A stretch of DNA of 64,000 bases. Source: Lepas anatifera (taxonomy: Eukaryota; Arthropoda; Thecostraca; Lepadidae). This document shows positions 1 to 10,879 of the stretch, piece after piece. Under the pieces are notes generated by a model, which saw only the letters and a list, made by a program, of their open reading frames with translations, was not told the origin of the DNA and did no database searches. A program made the position numbers and the translations under genes. Position 1 is the first letter of the stretch. Each line of letters starts with the position of its first letter. The DNA lies in the NCBI GenBank assembly GCA_034440635.1, contig JAOTON010002237.1:818501-882500 (forward strand), written 5' to 3'.

Positions 1-2345
1 CCCTGGCTGATAACTGCCGCACCTTGGTTGATAACTGCCACGCCTGGCTAATCACTGCCGTCTCCCGGGGCAGTGAGCATTCTGGGGGAGCATCCTTCAG
101 TGGATATCACTAACATCATGTTATATCTGAGGACCGTTAGTTTTAACATCGTATATTCATCCTAGTAGCTTTCAGGTTTTAAATAACGTCGAGTTTCATG
201 TTACCTCTAGTCCCTGACTTTAGTATAACGTGTAAAATTGTCTGTATCATTTTCAGTATTTGTTTTTCATTTCATTTTTTAAATGTTTTATATAATCTTC
301 TGATACAACTTTCACAACCTGACCTGTTTTACCACCTGACTTGTTAAAATTCATGCGGAAATGTCCTATTTGCGTATTTTATTTAGTGTTATGGGCACCG
401 TATGACCCTAGATGTCGGCGCGCCCTAGAACCTCAAATATGATGATGGACCGTCTCGCGGCTGATCACTGCCACCCCTGGTTCATCACTGCCGCCCGAAT
501 TCATGCCACCTCTTGCTCATTGATGCTGCCCTGGCATGTTTTGATCCAAATGCACGCCGCCCCGCCTCATCGCTGCCGCCCCTGGTTCATCACTGCCGCC
601 CCCTGGTTGATCACTGTCTCCCCTGGTTCATAACTGCCACTCAGATTAATCATTGCTGCCTTGATCACGCCGCCTCTGGCTGATCAATGCTCTCCCTGTT
701 TTGTATTAACCCATATATGAGCGGCCTCTGGTTAGACACTTCCTCCCTCGAATCTTCACTGCCGCCCCCGGCTGATCACTGCCGCCCATGGTTTATCACT
801 GCCGAGGAGACCAGTCCGGACATGGCCCCCAAAAACCGGTCAAACTTAGGCCCTGCTGTGGGCACAGTTTTGTCAGGAGGAATCTCTAATACCCTTCCAG
901 AAGCAAACAGCAGCCCACAATCGTCTAATCGTTATATGTTTGTATATTGGATGAATTCTCCGAGCCGAGTAAATGGTAGAATGCTGCCGCCGTGCTTTTA
1001 CTCTTTTAGTGTCAGCCAGCGGTCAAATTTATCTCTTTGGGGCGTGCGAGCACCTCTAATCACAATGAGAGCACCCCCAATACATGTGTCGCCCCCTGAC
1101 TCAGTATTTCTGTCCCGATTCATGCCGCCTCCGTCTTACCACTGTGATCATGCCGGTTCATCACTGTCTTACCACTGTGATCATGCCGGACAGGCTCATC
1201 ACTACCACCCTGGTTTATGCCGCCATGGTTCATCACTGACGCCTCCTACCTATCACTGCCACCCTAATTCTTGCCAACCCTGACTTATCACTGCTGCTCT
1301 GATTCAAACAGCACCGCGCTTATCACTGCTGCCAGTGGCTCACCAGTGCTATCCCCAGCTTATCACTGCCACCCTGTTTAATGCTCCACCCAGCTCATCA
1401 GTACCGCCTCGGCTAATGAATGCCGCCCCTGACTTATCACTTCCGCTCTACTTCGTGCCGCCCTTGACTCATGACAGCCGCCCCCAGCTCGAGGACGGCG
1501 GATTCTATTTTTGGGCGGTTGTACAAGAGTCGGGAGGGGGTGCCTTCCTTCTTAAGGGGAAAGGGGCAGTTCCATCCCCAGGGGGGCACCTTTGGCTCCC
1601 AAGGGGCGCTCACTCAGGGGGGTGCCGACATCATTTCCCTACGTTGAGACGATGTATTGGGTCTATTTGCTCTCCATGGGATGGTTTTGATGAAAGGGGG
1701 CACCATTCATATTTGAAACTTTATTTCGCACAGAGGGCCCTACCTCTTCAGGTAGGCGGTGTTTAGGTCTGATGTTTTATTGGCCGGCCTGGGGCGCTTC
1801 CCCGGACGAAGCCAAAACCGGGTGTGCAAAAATATACTTTTGCACACACTAATTTTTCAGGATGTGCAATTGCACACCCTGCCCCACCCCCCAGAGTCCG
1901 CCGTCCCTGTCCCAGCTTATCCCTTCCGCCCTGACCTGTGCCACCCGTAGTTTATAACCACTACCTACGGCTCACCATTCCCGTCCTCGTCTTATGCCCT
2001 TTGCTTTGATGCGTGCCACCCCCGGCTAATCAATACTACCCCCTCCCGAACTTATCATTTCCGCCCTGATTTGAGCCGCCCCTAGTTCATAGCTCCCGCC
2101 CCCCGAGTCTTCATTGCCGCCCTCCCCTTATCACTTCCACTCTGGTTCGCGCCGCTCCTAGTTCATAGCTATTGGCCCTAGCTCATCACTGCCGCCCTCG
2201 ACTTATGAATTTGCCCTGTTTCTTGCCGCCCCGGCTAATCACTGTCGCCATCAGCTTATCACTTCTATCCTAATTTGCGCCATTCTTAGTCCATAATTGC
2301 CGCACTGGGCTCATCACTGCAACACTAATGCTTGCCTCCCCTGTG
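1..2345. repeat. Degenerate 20-22 bp minisatellite S1, left array
   Basis: Short units built on ATCACTGCCGCCCCTGGTTC recur irregularly at 1-59, 440-810, 1130-1480 and 1900-2345. They are separated by non-repetitive islands at 60-440, 810-1130 and 1480-1900. Units vary a lot in sequence and spacing. The island at 1480-1900 holds a small inverted repeat around 1821-1852 (GTGTGCAAAA and TTTTGCACAC). Open frames here are by-products of the repeat. The same array in reverse orientation fills 60240-61420 and 62650-63960. Confidence 0.85.
143..146. other. Empty TTAA target site for the element at 61714-62533
   Basis: Here the Z repeat reads GTTAGTTTTAACATCG without interruption. In the right copy the same sequence, reversed, is split by an 820-bp element at TTAA (62534-62537). 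The left copy therefore keeps the unfilled site. Confidence 0.75.
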
Positions 2346-2422
2346 CGTTAGGGTAAAATAAAAGGCGTTAGGGCAAAAATAAAGGGAATGCACGGGTACA
2401 GTGGAGTTGCCATGTTCCTTAA

Positions 2423-3620
2423 CCTTCGCCCGGGTGGGGGGGTCTTTTTAGACCCCCTCGGGTTTTTTCCAAAGTGACCAAAAAACGGCGGCGCGCAGCG
2501 CCGCCAAACTTGGTCTAGCTGTTCCTTCATCATTTTTACATCTTCCCTGAAAATTTTGGCTCAAGGTCATATCAGGTCAGGTCACCAGGCCAGGTGAAGT
2601 GACCTCACCTCAAAAAATACTTAGGACGGCATAACTAAAAGAAGGGTTAATCGATCAAGTTGAAACTCATACCACATCTTGGGCCCACCAGGAGCTACAA
2701 CATTTGTTCCGGGATTTTGATATTGGTGACCTAAGGTCATGTGCAGAGCATGACCTCCCCATTTACAATACATGGGGAAAATCACGAAATGAGCTTTTCT
2801 CAGTAAGTATGGGTGGAATCAACTTCAAACATCGGTTGCGACTTGCTCTTAGCCCATTTCTGAAGCTGATACCAAAATTTTTTACTTGTGACCTTTAAAA
2901 GGTCACCTTAGGTCAAATAAGCATTTTTTGGTGTTTTTCTCTATAAATTTTGAATAAACTAAGATAGAGCTTTTATTTTGTCACCAAAGTGTTTGTATAG
3001 TCACTGGAAGTCAAATGATATACATCATGACTATACCAGGTCAAGTTGGGTCAGACCGTTGACCTGGGTCAGGTCAAATTCTTAAATTTGACCTGGCATA
3101 GCAATATCATATATCATTCGATTTGTATTGACGAGAGGATTGCAATGGTGCATAAACTATGGCTGTATCTTGTTTGGTTTGGAAGCTATTAGCGAAAAAG
3201 TAAACGCCCTTATGCATGGGTGGCTATGGACATTCCCAAGAATATGCCCAATATTTAGTGACCTGTAGCTCCCTAGGCTTTGACCTGACACGAAAATGAA
3301 TGCCACTGTAATGAAAGCGCATCTCAAGAGCTTTCGAATGGTGTTAGAAAAATGTTTCTAGCTATCATAGTTTCTGAGATATAGGAGGTTTTCTTAGTAC
3401 ACCTCATATTAGCGATTTTGACCTATTTTGACCTCTGGTGACCTTGATATTGACCTGACAAGAAAAATGACCGAAGTATTTTCGATATCATTTTCGAAGA
3501 GCTTTCGATTGCCGTTTTGCGCTTTTTTCTAGCTCTCTTAGTTTTTGAGATCGTGGGGGGGGTCTTTTTAGCCCCCCCCACCAGGGCGAAGGTGGCTCGT
3601 ACCCGCCACCGGGGCAAGGG
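2423..3620. mobile_element. TTAA-flanked non-autonomous element, family B (copy 1)
   Basis: TTAA at 2419-2422 and 3621-3624 flanks a 1198-bp segment with GC-rich inverted ends (CCTTCGCCCGGGTGGGG left, its rough complement right). Just inside the left end is a hairpin (GGGGGTC TTTTTA GACCCCC). The interior is crowded with TGACCT/AGGTCA words. The second Z copy reads straight through at TTAA 60168-60171, showing the empty site. TTAA duplication is the hallmark of piggyBac-type transposition. No transposase is encoded, so it must have moved in trans. Confidence 0.8.
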
Positions 3621-3694
3621 TTAATATTTACAGAACTACAAGCGTGGTTTGGAGCACTATCGGTGTTTTTGCTTTCTTTCCACCTAGTGATTAA

Positions 3695-4147
3695 AGGTAA
3701 TGTGGCACTATTATAACGTGATTTTAACTGAGGTAGCCAAGTTGTAAAGTATGATAGAAAACCCGGTACTCTATATATATAAATTGTCGTGAAACTCAAA
3801 CTTTCCGAATAAAAAAGCTAAAAACTACCTGAAATGTACCCCTCATGTACCCTTAGCAGCAGGCCACAGTTGACAGCCATGTTGGTGTGACGACATATGC
3901 TGACGTCATGGTGAGTATCAGCCAATTGAAGCCCTTGAAGCCTATTGAATATCGTAGTGGTTGCCAGATCATGGCATCATCCAGTGGCAGATATTTATTT
4001 ATTTCCCCTAGATGAGCATTTTAAAAATAAAAATATTGAGCCTGTTGCACATTTTTCAGAGAAATAATGGATGTCTCCATGATTTTCGTCTAAAAGTTCC
4101 CCTAGTTACACTACATTTCAGGATTCAAGCAAGGTGCCACATTCCCT
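3695..4147 (-). mobile_element. TTAA-flanked element, family E (copy 1)
   Basis: A 453-bp element with ends AGGTAATGTGGCAC and GGTGCCACATTCCCT, preceded by TTAA (3691-3694) and followed by CTAA (4148-4151, a decayed TTAA). It is in reverse orientation to copies 2-4. It contains the family's CCAAT-box and TGACGTCA pair near 3895-3935. Confidence 0.75.
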
Positions 4148-4168
4148 CTAAATGGATTTCATTTTTAA

Positions 4169-4713
4169 CACGCGCATTGACGGGGGACTGAGCCACCTTC
4201 GCTTTGATGGGGGCGCTTACCCCCCCCCCCCTAAGATCTCGAGAACCACGCTAGGTAGCGAAAAACGGTAAACAACGTTGGGTTGCCCATCCACTTCTCC
4301 ATCGAAAGTATTTGAACCATTTTTTCAGGTCACTTTTAAGGTCACGAGGGGCAAAACATGCCGTCATAGGGATAACATGTAAATGAAGGTTTTCAGCCGT
4401 TACATCTGAACTAGTAAAGATAAAGCAAAACAACTAGAACTGTATGAATCTTTGCAGCAAACCGAATCGAATGATACATAATTGACCTTGCTAGGTCAAA
4501 TCAAGGATTTTAGAATTTTTATGTCAGGTCACTGGACCTGTACTGGTGACCTGACCTGGGATGACCTAACCTTAAGATTTTCACAGAAGTTTTAAAAATT
4601 ATGAGAAATGTATGCTACGTACGGCGGCGCTACGCGCCACCGTTTTTCTGCTATCTCCGAAAAACCTGAGGGTGGGGGCGGGTACCCGCCACCCGCCCCC
4701 GTCAATGCGCGTG
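4169..4713. mobile_element. TTAA-flanked element, family A, internally deleted (545 bp)
   Basis: TTAA at 4165-4168 and 4714-4717 encloses perfect inverted ends CACGCGCATTGACGGGG. Compared with the 852-bp copy at 38130-38981, the middle is missing, giving a short derivative that keeps both ends, the hairpin-forming GGCGGCGC block and several AGGTCA words. A short tandem of the edge sequence (GTTAAAGGGAATTCCC) follows at 4718-4765. Confidence 0.85.
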
Positions 4714-4763
4714 TTAAAGGAAATCCCGTTAAAGGGAATTCCCGTTAAAGACAATCCCTTTAA

Positions 4764-5291
4764 AGGGAATGTGGCACCTTGGCTTAATCCTGAAATTTAG
4801 TGTAATTAGGGGAACTTTTAGCCGAAAATCATATTCCCTTTCAAGTGAATGTGGCACCTTGGTCGAATCCTAGAATTTAGTGAAATTAGGCGTACTTTTA
4901 GCCAAAAATAATGAAACCACTCATGATTTCTCTGAAAAATGTTCAATAAGCTCAATGTTTTGTTTTTAAAAATACTCCTCTAGGAAAATAAATAAATATC
5001 TGCCTGTGGATGATGCCATGATCTGGCAACCACTACCATACTTGAAATGCTTCAAGGGCTTCGATTGGCTGATGCTCATCGTGACGTCAGCATATGTCGT
5101 CACACCAGCAGCTCAACAATGGCCGCCCAGCGAGGGGCTGATGAGAGGGGTGGTGTTAGGTAGGTTTTAGCTTTCTTGTACGGAAATATCGAGTTCCAAG
5201 ACAAATTATGTATGGAGTACCGGGTTTTCCGACTTGCCTTACAACTTGGCTATCTCAGTTAAAATCACGTTATGAAGGTGCCACATTCCCT
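4764..5291 (+). mobile_element. TTAA-flanked element, family E (copy 2, with duplicated left end)
   Basis: Starts after TTAA 4760-4763 with AGGGAATGTGGCACC and ends at 5291 before TTAA 5292-5295. The left end occurs twice, at 4764 and about 4841. CCAAT-like GATTGGCTGA and TGACGTCA lie at about 5063-5095. Confidence 0.8.
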
Positions 5292-5295
5292 TTAA

Positions 5296-5735
5296 AGGGA
5301 ATGTGGCACCTTGGTTGAATCCTGAAATTTAGTATAATGAGGGAAAATTTTAGCCGAAAATCATAGAGGCTTCTTTGAAAGTGTACAGTAAGCTCAATGT
5401 TTTGATTTTTAAAATGCTCCTGTAGGGAAATAAATAAATATCTGCCTGTGGATGATGCCATGATCTGGCAACCACTACCATACTTGAAATGCTTCAAGGG
5501 CTTCGATTGGCTGATACTCACTGTGACGTCAGCATATGTCGTCACACCAACATGGCTGTCAACTGTGGCCTGCTGCTAAGGGTACATGATGGGTACATTT
5601 CAGGTAGTTTTTAGTTTTTTTCTTCGGAAAGTTTGAGTTTCAAGACAAATGATATATAGAGCACCGGGTTTTCCGGCATGCTATACAACTTGGCTATCTC
5701 AGTTAAAATCACGTTGTAAAGGTGGCACATCTCCT
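5296..5735 (+). mobile_element. TTAA-flanked element, family E (copy 3)
   Basis: A 440-bp copy with AGGGAATGTGGCACC at the left and a slightly decayed complement at the right, followed by TTAA 5736-5739. It shares the single TTAA at 5292-5295 with copy 2, so the two sit head to tail with no host base between them. Confidence 0.85.
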
Positions 5736-5827
5736 TTAAGTCATTTCCTTTCATTTCAATATCTATCCACTCTGCCATGCTGAAGGTAAAATTTAACCCC
5801 ACAAAACTAATACACTTCAATCGTGGA

Positions 5828-8311
5828 CAGGGGCGCAGCCAGGGGGGCACGTGCCCCCATCGGTGCCGGAGTGCCCTTTGATCGCTAGGCGGTGCACCCC
5901 GTTTGGGCTGTGCCGCTTGAAATTTATTGCCCTTCGGCGTCGAACCTAGATGCAGTTAGATCACATTTAGCGATTAAAGCTATTTTTTACAATTTAGTAC
6001 CATTTTTGGACAGCTAGGGCATTCTGTCGCCTTTCCAAGCACCCGGGAGAATATGGGCACGTAATTCTTGACCAACTAATGCCTCATCGTCGCCAATAAT
6101 CGCACCGGCGGAGCTAATCTGGTGATCCTTTGGATCATCTGGGGCACACTGAGCTGGTCTTGGCCACTTGAGCGGATCACGTGCCCTCTAAGCTGATCTG
6201 GTGCCCATTGAGTCAATCTGGTGCCCCTTGAGCAAATAATTGTGCCTCTTGAACCTAGCTAATGCTCTCTGAGTTAGTGTGATGCCTCCGAGCTTGCCTG
6301 GTGCCCTATTAGCTGTTTTAGTGCCCCTTGAGCTGATCTGGGCCCCTGAGCTGATCAAATGCCTCGAAGAGTTGATCTACTGGCCCCTGAGCCAATATGG
6401 TGCCTCTTTGAGCTATGATCTGGTGCCCCCTGAGCTGGTCTGGTGCACCCTGAGCTGATCTTGTGTTCTCTGAGCTGAGCTATGTCCCTGCTTTGGTCTG
6501 AGGGCTGGGAGCTGATCTGGGCTCCTGGGCTGCTCAATCTGGTTCCCCCTGAGCAGATATGTTTCCCCCTGAGCTAAACTAGTGCCTCCTGAGTCGATCT
6601 GGTGCCCCCTGAGCCAACATTTTCCCTCCTGGGCCCATCTCATGTCCTCTGAGCTCGTCTAGTGCCCCCTGAGCTAGTGTGGTGCCCCCTAGTGCCCTTT
6701 AGGCTGATCTGGGCCTCCTGAGTTGATTAAGTAATTTCCTCAGAAGCTCTGAGGCCCTGAGCTGAGTTGTGCCCACTGGGGCTGATGAAGGCCCCTGAGC
6801 TGGTATGGGACTCCTGGGCTGATTAAATGCCTCCTGGCTTGATTTTGTACCTCCTAGTTGATCTGTGCCCCGAGCTGATCAAGGACCACTGAGCTGATCC
6901 CTTGCCCTCTCTCTGAGCTGATATGGTGCTCCCTGAGCTGATCTAGACCCCTGCTCTGGTCTGGGGACTGAGAGCTTATCTGGGCCCCCGAGCTGATCGA
7001 TCTGGTGCCCCCTGAGCAGGTAAATTGTCCCTGGGCTAAACTAATGCCCCCTGAGTTGATCTGGTGCCTCATGTGTCATCATTGTGCCTTCTGAGCCCAT
7101 CTGATGCCCTCTGAGCTAGTCTGGTGCCCCCTGAGCTTATATGGTGCAAGGCCCTATGAGCCTATCTGCGGCCCATTGAGCTAGTCTGATGACCCCCTCC
7201 CCATCTCCGGGGCCACTGAGCTAGCCTAGTCCCGGACCAAGCATGAGCTGCTCTGGGGGGGGTGGGGGGCTCTGATCCACACCAGGGGCCCCCTGAGCTG
7301 GTCTTGAATAGACAGAGAATAAGAACACAAGGCCAAGTCCCATCACCTCGGGGGTCACGGGACTAGTCTAATCCCAGGGGGCACAACTGGGGGAATGAGG
7401 GGCAGCTGCTCTGGAAAACTCTGATCCACACTAGGGGCCCCTGAGCTGGTCTTGAATAGATGGGGAATAACGACACAGTACAAGCTCCCCCTGCAAAATG
7501 GAGCTAACGAAGAATAAGCAGTCATCGCTAAAACGACTTGTGATGCCTAGGCACCCCGGGTTAAATAAATTGCTTATTATACTGGTGGATTCTGGGGAGG
7601 GGTGATAAAAAGGCATGTGCCCCTGAGCTCAGAGCACAGTCCCCTGAACCAGGATTTGTACTAATTGATTTAAATGAATGGAGAACTAGTTTCTCACAAT
7701 TTTCAGCCCTATCCAAACTACCAGCCTGTTTACTTTTTCTTTACTTCAACTGGGACCGATCCTTGAAAATATGGAACTTTTATACGCGTTAAAAAGGCAG
7801 GTATCTCCCAAATTATTCCGGCAACAAAAATCTTATCCGTTTAATGTCACTATGCCACACCTCCTCCCACGGCTCTTGTGGGAGCCGCGGAACTTAATCC
7901 GCGTTCAACCAGGGCTTACTCGTCACGACACAACCAGTCGGCATAACAAATGAATTTTCGACTCCAATATGTCTTATCTTGCACATAGTGACAGATATCA
8001 CAGGCCCGCTGAATTCTCTGATGTCAGGTACTTGCATGAGTTGGCTGATTTGTCCTTAAATATATCTAAAAAAGGTCGTGGTCTTGGTATTTTTGTGAGA
8101 TTTCGGTGACACTTTTCTTTTTCTGGTTTTTATTCAGTTTTCTTTCTCAGTCAATGCTTGATTTGCATTTTTCTTGGACCAGATGTACCAAAAATTTGAT
8201 ATTAACTAAGATATAGTAAGTGTTTTAGGTTACGTTAAAAGTGTCCTTTCTCTCCCGCGGTGCCCCTCAAAGGTGGTGTGCCCCCACACCAAAGCTTTGG
8301 CTGCGCCCCTG
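5828..8311. mobile_element. hAT-like non-autonomous element carrying minisatellite S2
   Basis: Inverted ends CAGGGGCGCAGCCA and TGGCTGCGCCCCTG are flanked by a perfect 8-bp duplication ATCGTGGA (5820-5827 and 8312-8319). An 8-bp duplication and CAGGGG-type ends are typical of the hAT superfamily. The second Z copy has no insertion here (empty site near 60011-60018, six of eight bases matching). The 2484-bp interior has no transposase and is mostly the S2 array plus an AT-richer stretch. Confidence 0.88.
6050..7290. repeat. Degenerate ~20-25 bp minisatellite S2
   Basis: Irregular repeats of a unit close to GAGCTGATCTGGTGCCCCCT fill this stretch, inside the hAT-like element. Unit lengths vary. 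A larger near-duplication (GCTCTGATCCACACCAGGGG with TGAGCTGGTCTTGAATAGA) appears at about 7268-7320 and 7428-7470. Confidence 0.8.
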
Positions 8312-8557
8312 ATCGTGGAAAGATTTAAAGCACAGATTTGGTTATTCTAAGACGTGTATGTAGCTTTGGGATGTCGCCTAAAAATACCTGCCCAACATTA
8401 AAATGAAATGTTCCCTGTGCTATAAAAGGCGCAAAAAAGCGATGAATAACATATTTAATGCAATGAAGGGGTGCCGCCCCCCAACGCCGCCGCCCCTATG
8501 GGGTGCCGCCCCCACCGGCTGAGCACCCCCAAAGATTTTTGGAAAATTACACCCCTG

Positions 8558-9188
8558 CCCCTGAGCCTGACTAGCCTTTCCTGGCTCCAAGGTCACGCAC
8601 TCTCGCTATAACCTGTTAATGAGTGCGTCGACGCAAACACCCATTCGTCCCCAAATCGTTGCAGGTTGGTCAAAGCATCGAACAATTTCGGCCGCGTGCG
8701 CCGACGCCGCACGTGTCTAACCAATAATTCGCGCTCAAATTGAGTATTTGTGAAGTGTTTGCGACGGGCGGTTAATCGGTGGGGGCTGCGACTCTTTAGT
8801 GGCAAATAAGTGCATATCTTACATACATCTCATCCCGTAAACCTCTCGTCTCCGACACCTTAAGAAGCTATTCCAAGTCAGTGACACAATTTGATTAGCT
8901 GTGCTTGTTTTGTTCTAAAATGGTTTTTAGCACGTCTTTAGGAGTGGCGATTGGTTATTGCATGTTTTACCTTCCATGGACTTCACCTATAATTAATTGG
9001 GTATGTGTCTGTTATTGAAAAATGCATATAAAGTCATAAAATCATACTTTCATACCTAAGGTGTACCTTCTGACTAAATCGGATTTTACTTAATGATATA
9101 GAAATTGTTTGAAGTTGGAATCAACAGCGTTTGATAATAAATTGGATGTATGGTCAGTGCTTACAGGCAGGTATTGACAACATGGGTC
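8558..9188. other. No recognised gene; AT-rich stretch with one unexplained short open frame
   Basis: A minus-strand open frame at 8805-8593 encodes 70 residues rich in Arg with a mixed, protein-like composition (includes FERELLVRHVRRRR). It matches no family I recognise. It might be a decayed exon or a chance frame in a GC-rich patch. The rest looks like unique or anciently repetitive sequence. Confidence 0.3.
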
Positions 9189-9192
9189 TTAA

Positions 9193-9708
9193 CACGCACA
9201 TTGACGGGGGTCTGAGCCACCTTCGCATTGACGGGGGGCGGGTACCCGCCCCCTAAGATCTCGAGAACCACGGTAGGTAGCGAAAAACGGTAAACGGCGT
9301 TGAGCTGCCCATTCACTTCTCCATCGAAAACATTTGTACCATTTTTTGTCAGGTCACATTCAAGGTCACGAGAGGTCAAAACATGTCGTCATAGGGATAA
9401 CATGTAAATTCAGTTTTTCGGCCATTACATCTGAACAAGTAAAGATAGAGCAAAACGACTTGCACGATATGAATCCTCTCAGCAAGCCGAATCGAATGAT
9501 ATATAATCTGACCTTGCTAGGTCAAATCAAGGATTTGACCTGACCTGAGCTCAGGTCAGAGTCAAATTATATAAAAAGTATATCATTAGAACCGCAAAGC
9601 CCAGGCAAGTCTAATGCAGCTAAAATCAATGCTCTATCACCATCCGTTACTGAGTTATTCCGTAAGAACCATTGTTCCCATGTATTTCCAATGGAGAGGT
9701 CATGCCTC
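9193..9708. mobile_element. TTAA element, family A, right part missing
   Basis: Begins after TTAA 9189-9192 with CACGCACATTGACGGGGG and follows the full-length family copy as far as the GAGAGGTCATG segment. It then stops abruptly at about 9708, where a different repeat beginning CATAGGCGTAGG starts. Confidence 0.75.
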
Positions 9709-9892
9709 GCATAGGCGTAGGAACGGGGGGCCAGGGGGCCACTGCCCCCCCCCACTTTTCAGTGATGGGCCCCCCACAAAGGAGATAAGAAAATCAAGAA
9801 CTGTAATATCAAGCAAGAAACTCTAACTATAGCTTGTCCCGGAACTCCGTTAAACTTACCTGTACCCATAAACTAAGTTGAGGTCCTATGAG

Positions 9893-10165
9893 TCGATTTT
9901 AAGGTCCCCTGAGCTTCTGGGGGCCCCTGAACTGATCTCTGATGCCATACGAGCTAATATGGGCCCCTTGAGCTGAACTGAGCGCCCCTGAGGTGGTTTG
10001 GGCAGCATGAACTGTTCTAGGATGCCTAAACTGAGCTAGGAGCCGTGACCTTGAACAGGGCCCTGTGAGTTGGCCAGGCCCTATATCCACCGACCAGGGG
10101 GGCCCCTGAGCTGAGCTGGGACCGTAAAGTTAATATTGTCCCTTGTGCTAATCTGGATCCCCTGT
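9893..10165. repeat. Second, short S2-type minisatellite array
   Basis: Units such as CCCCTGAGCTGA(A/T)CTGGG recur about every 20-25 bp, related to the array at 6050-7290. No hAT-like ends were found around this copy; 10166-10879 shows nothing recognisable apart from a short CT microsatellite near 10637-10660. Confidence 0.6.
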
Positions 10166-10879
10166 GATGCACAGAAGACCCTAAACCTGAAGAAAGTGAA
10201 GTGAAGAAAAATGTGGTTTCCTGATTTTTAGACCAATTTTGTTGATTATCTATGCTTTCTGGAACTTCGACAAACTGGTCCATTCCCTTTAATGTTACGA
10301 AGTGCGGACATGTAGAGTGACAGTAATGCCCTCTTCTTAGAGTCCAGTCGCATGGAAAGAAAAATCACTCCAGGTAGGTTGTATCATCAGTCGAAAACGC
10401 TCAGATTTCTCACCTAGTCTCCACGAAGCTACACAAGCTCCCTTGTTTGAGCCTCTTCATAGTTCACAAAGATTCTTAAATCAGGCAATACTATGCAAAC
10501 ACTGGAACACAAAAGGCTAATTTGGAGCACGTGTGTGCAGTTGCGCAATGATAACGTCGTGTCAAGGGTTTCCATTCGATTAACGATGGAATACATCACG
10601 CATCCTATGATACAATGAAAACAACAAAACAGCACCTTTCTCTCTCTCTCTCTCTCTCCTAGTCCTCTTCTTTTGGAAGGTGTACCAGACAAAATAGCTC
10701 TGTTCTCTTTGTCAGCACAGTCATATCCTAGTACAAATCACCTTATGTAACACTTTTTAGCTTTGTGAAAAACTGCTGTCTACACTCGTTGATGGGGGGG
10801 GCAAAAAGACACGTTTGCCACCTATTTTCGGTTTAAGGGGGCATTGCCCATTTTTCCCTAACGTAGTTCCCCCACTGAG

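Larger units (their letters stand above)
1..8557 (-). mobile_element. Large repeat Z, left copy (inverted relative to 59749-64000)
   Basis: The whole left end matches the reverse complement of 59749-64000 in order. The inner end at 8557 reads, on the minus strand, CAGGGGTGTAA, the same end seen at 59749 on the plus strand. Matching landmarks include 8330-8557 with 59749-60000, 2346-2418 with 60172-60250, 810-1000 with 60950-61050, and 61-440 with 61420-62650. Three blocks interrupt the left copy relative to the right: 2423-3620, 3691-5739 and 5828-8311. The CAGGGG terminus resembles hAT-type ends, but the outer end and its target duplication lie outside the window, so the class is inferred. 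No transposase is visible. Confidence 0.7.

Noticed and set aside
9390..9410. Homing-endonuclease-like site (TAGGGATAACA) in family A elements
   Set aside because: It resembles part of the I-SceI site but is only a short internal word repeated because the elements are repeated; no endonuclease gene is present.
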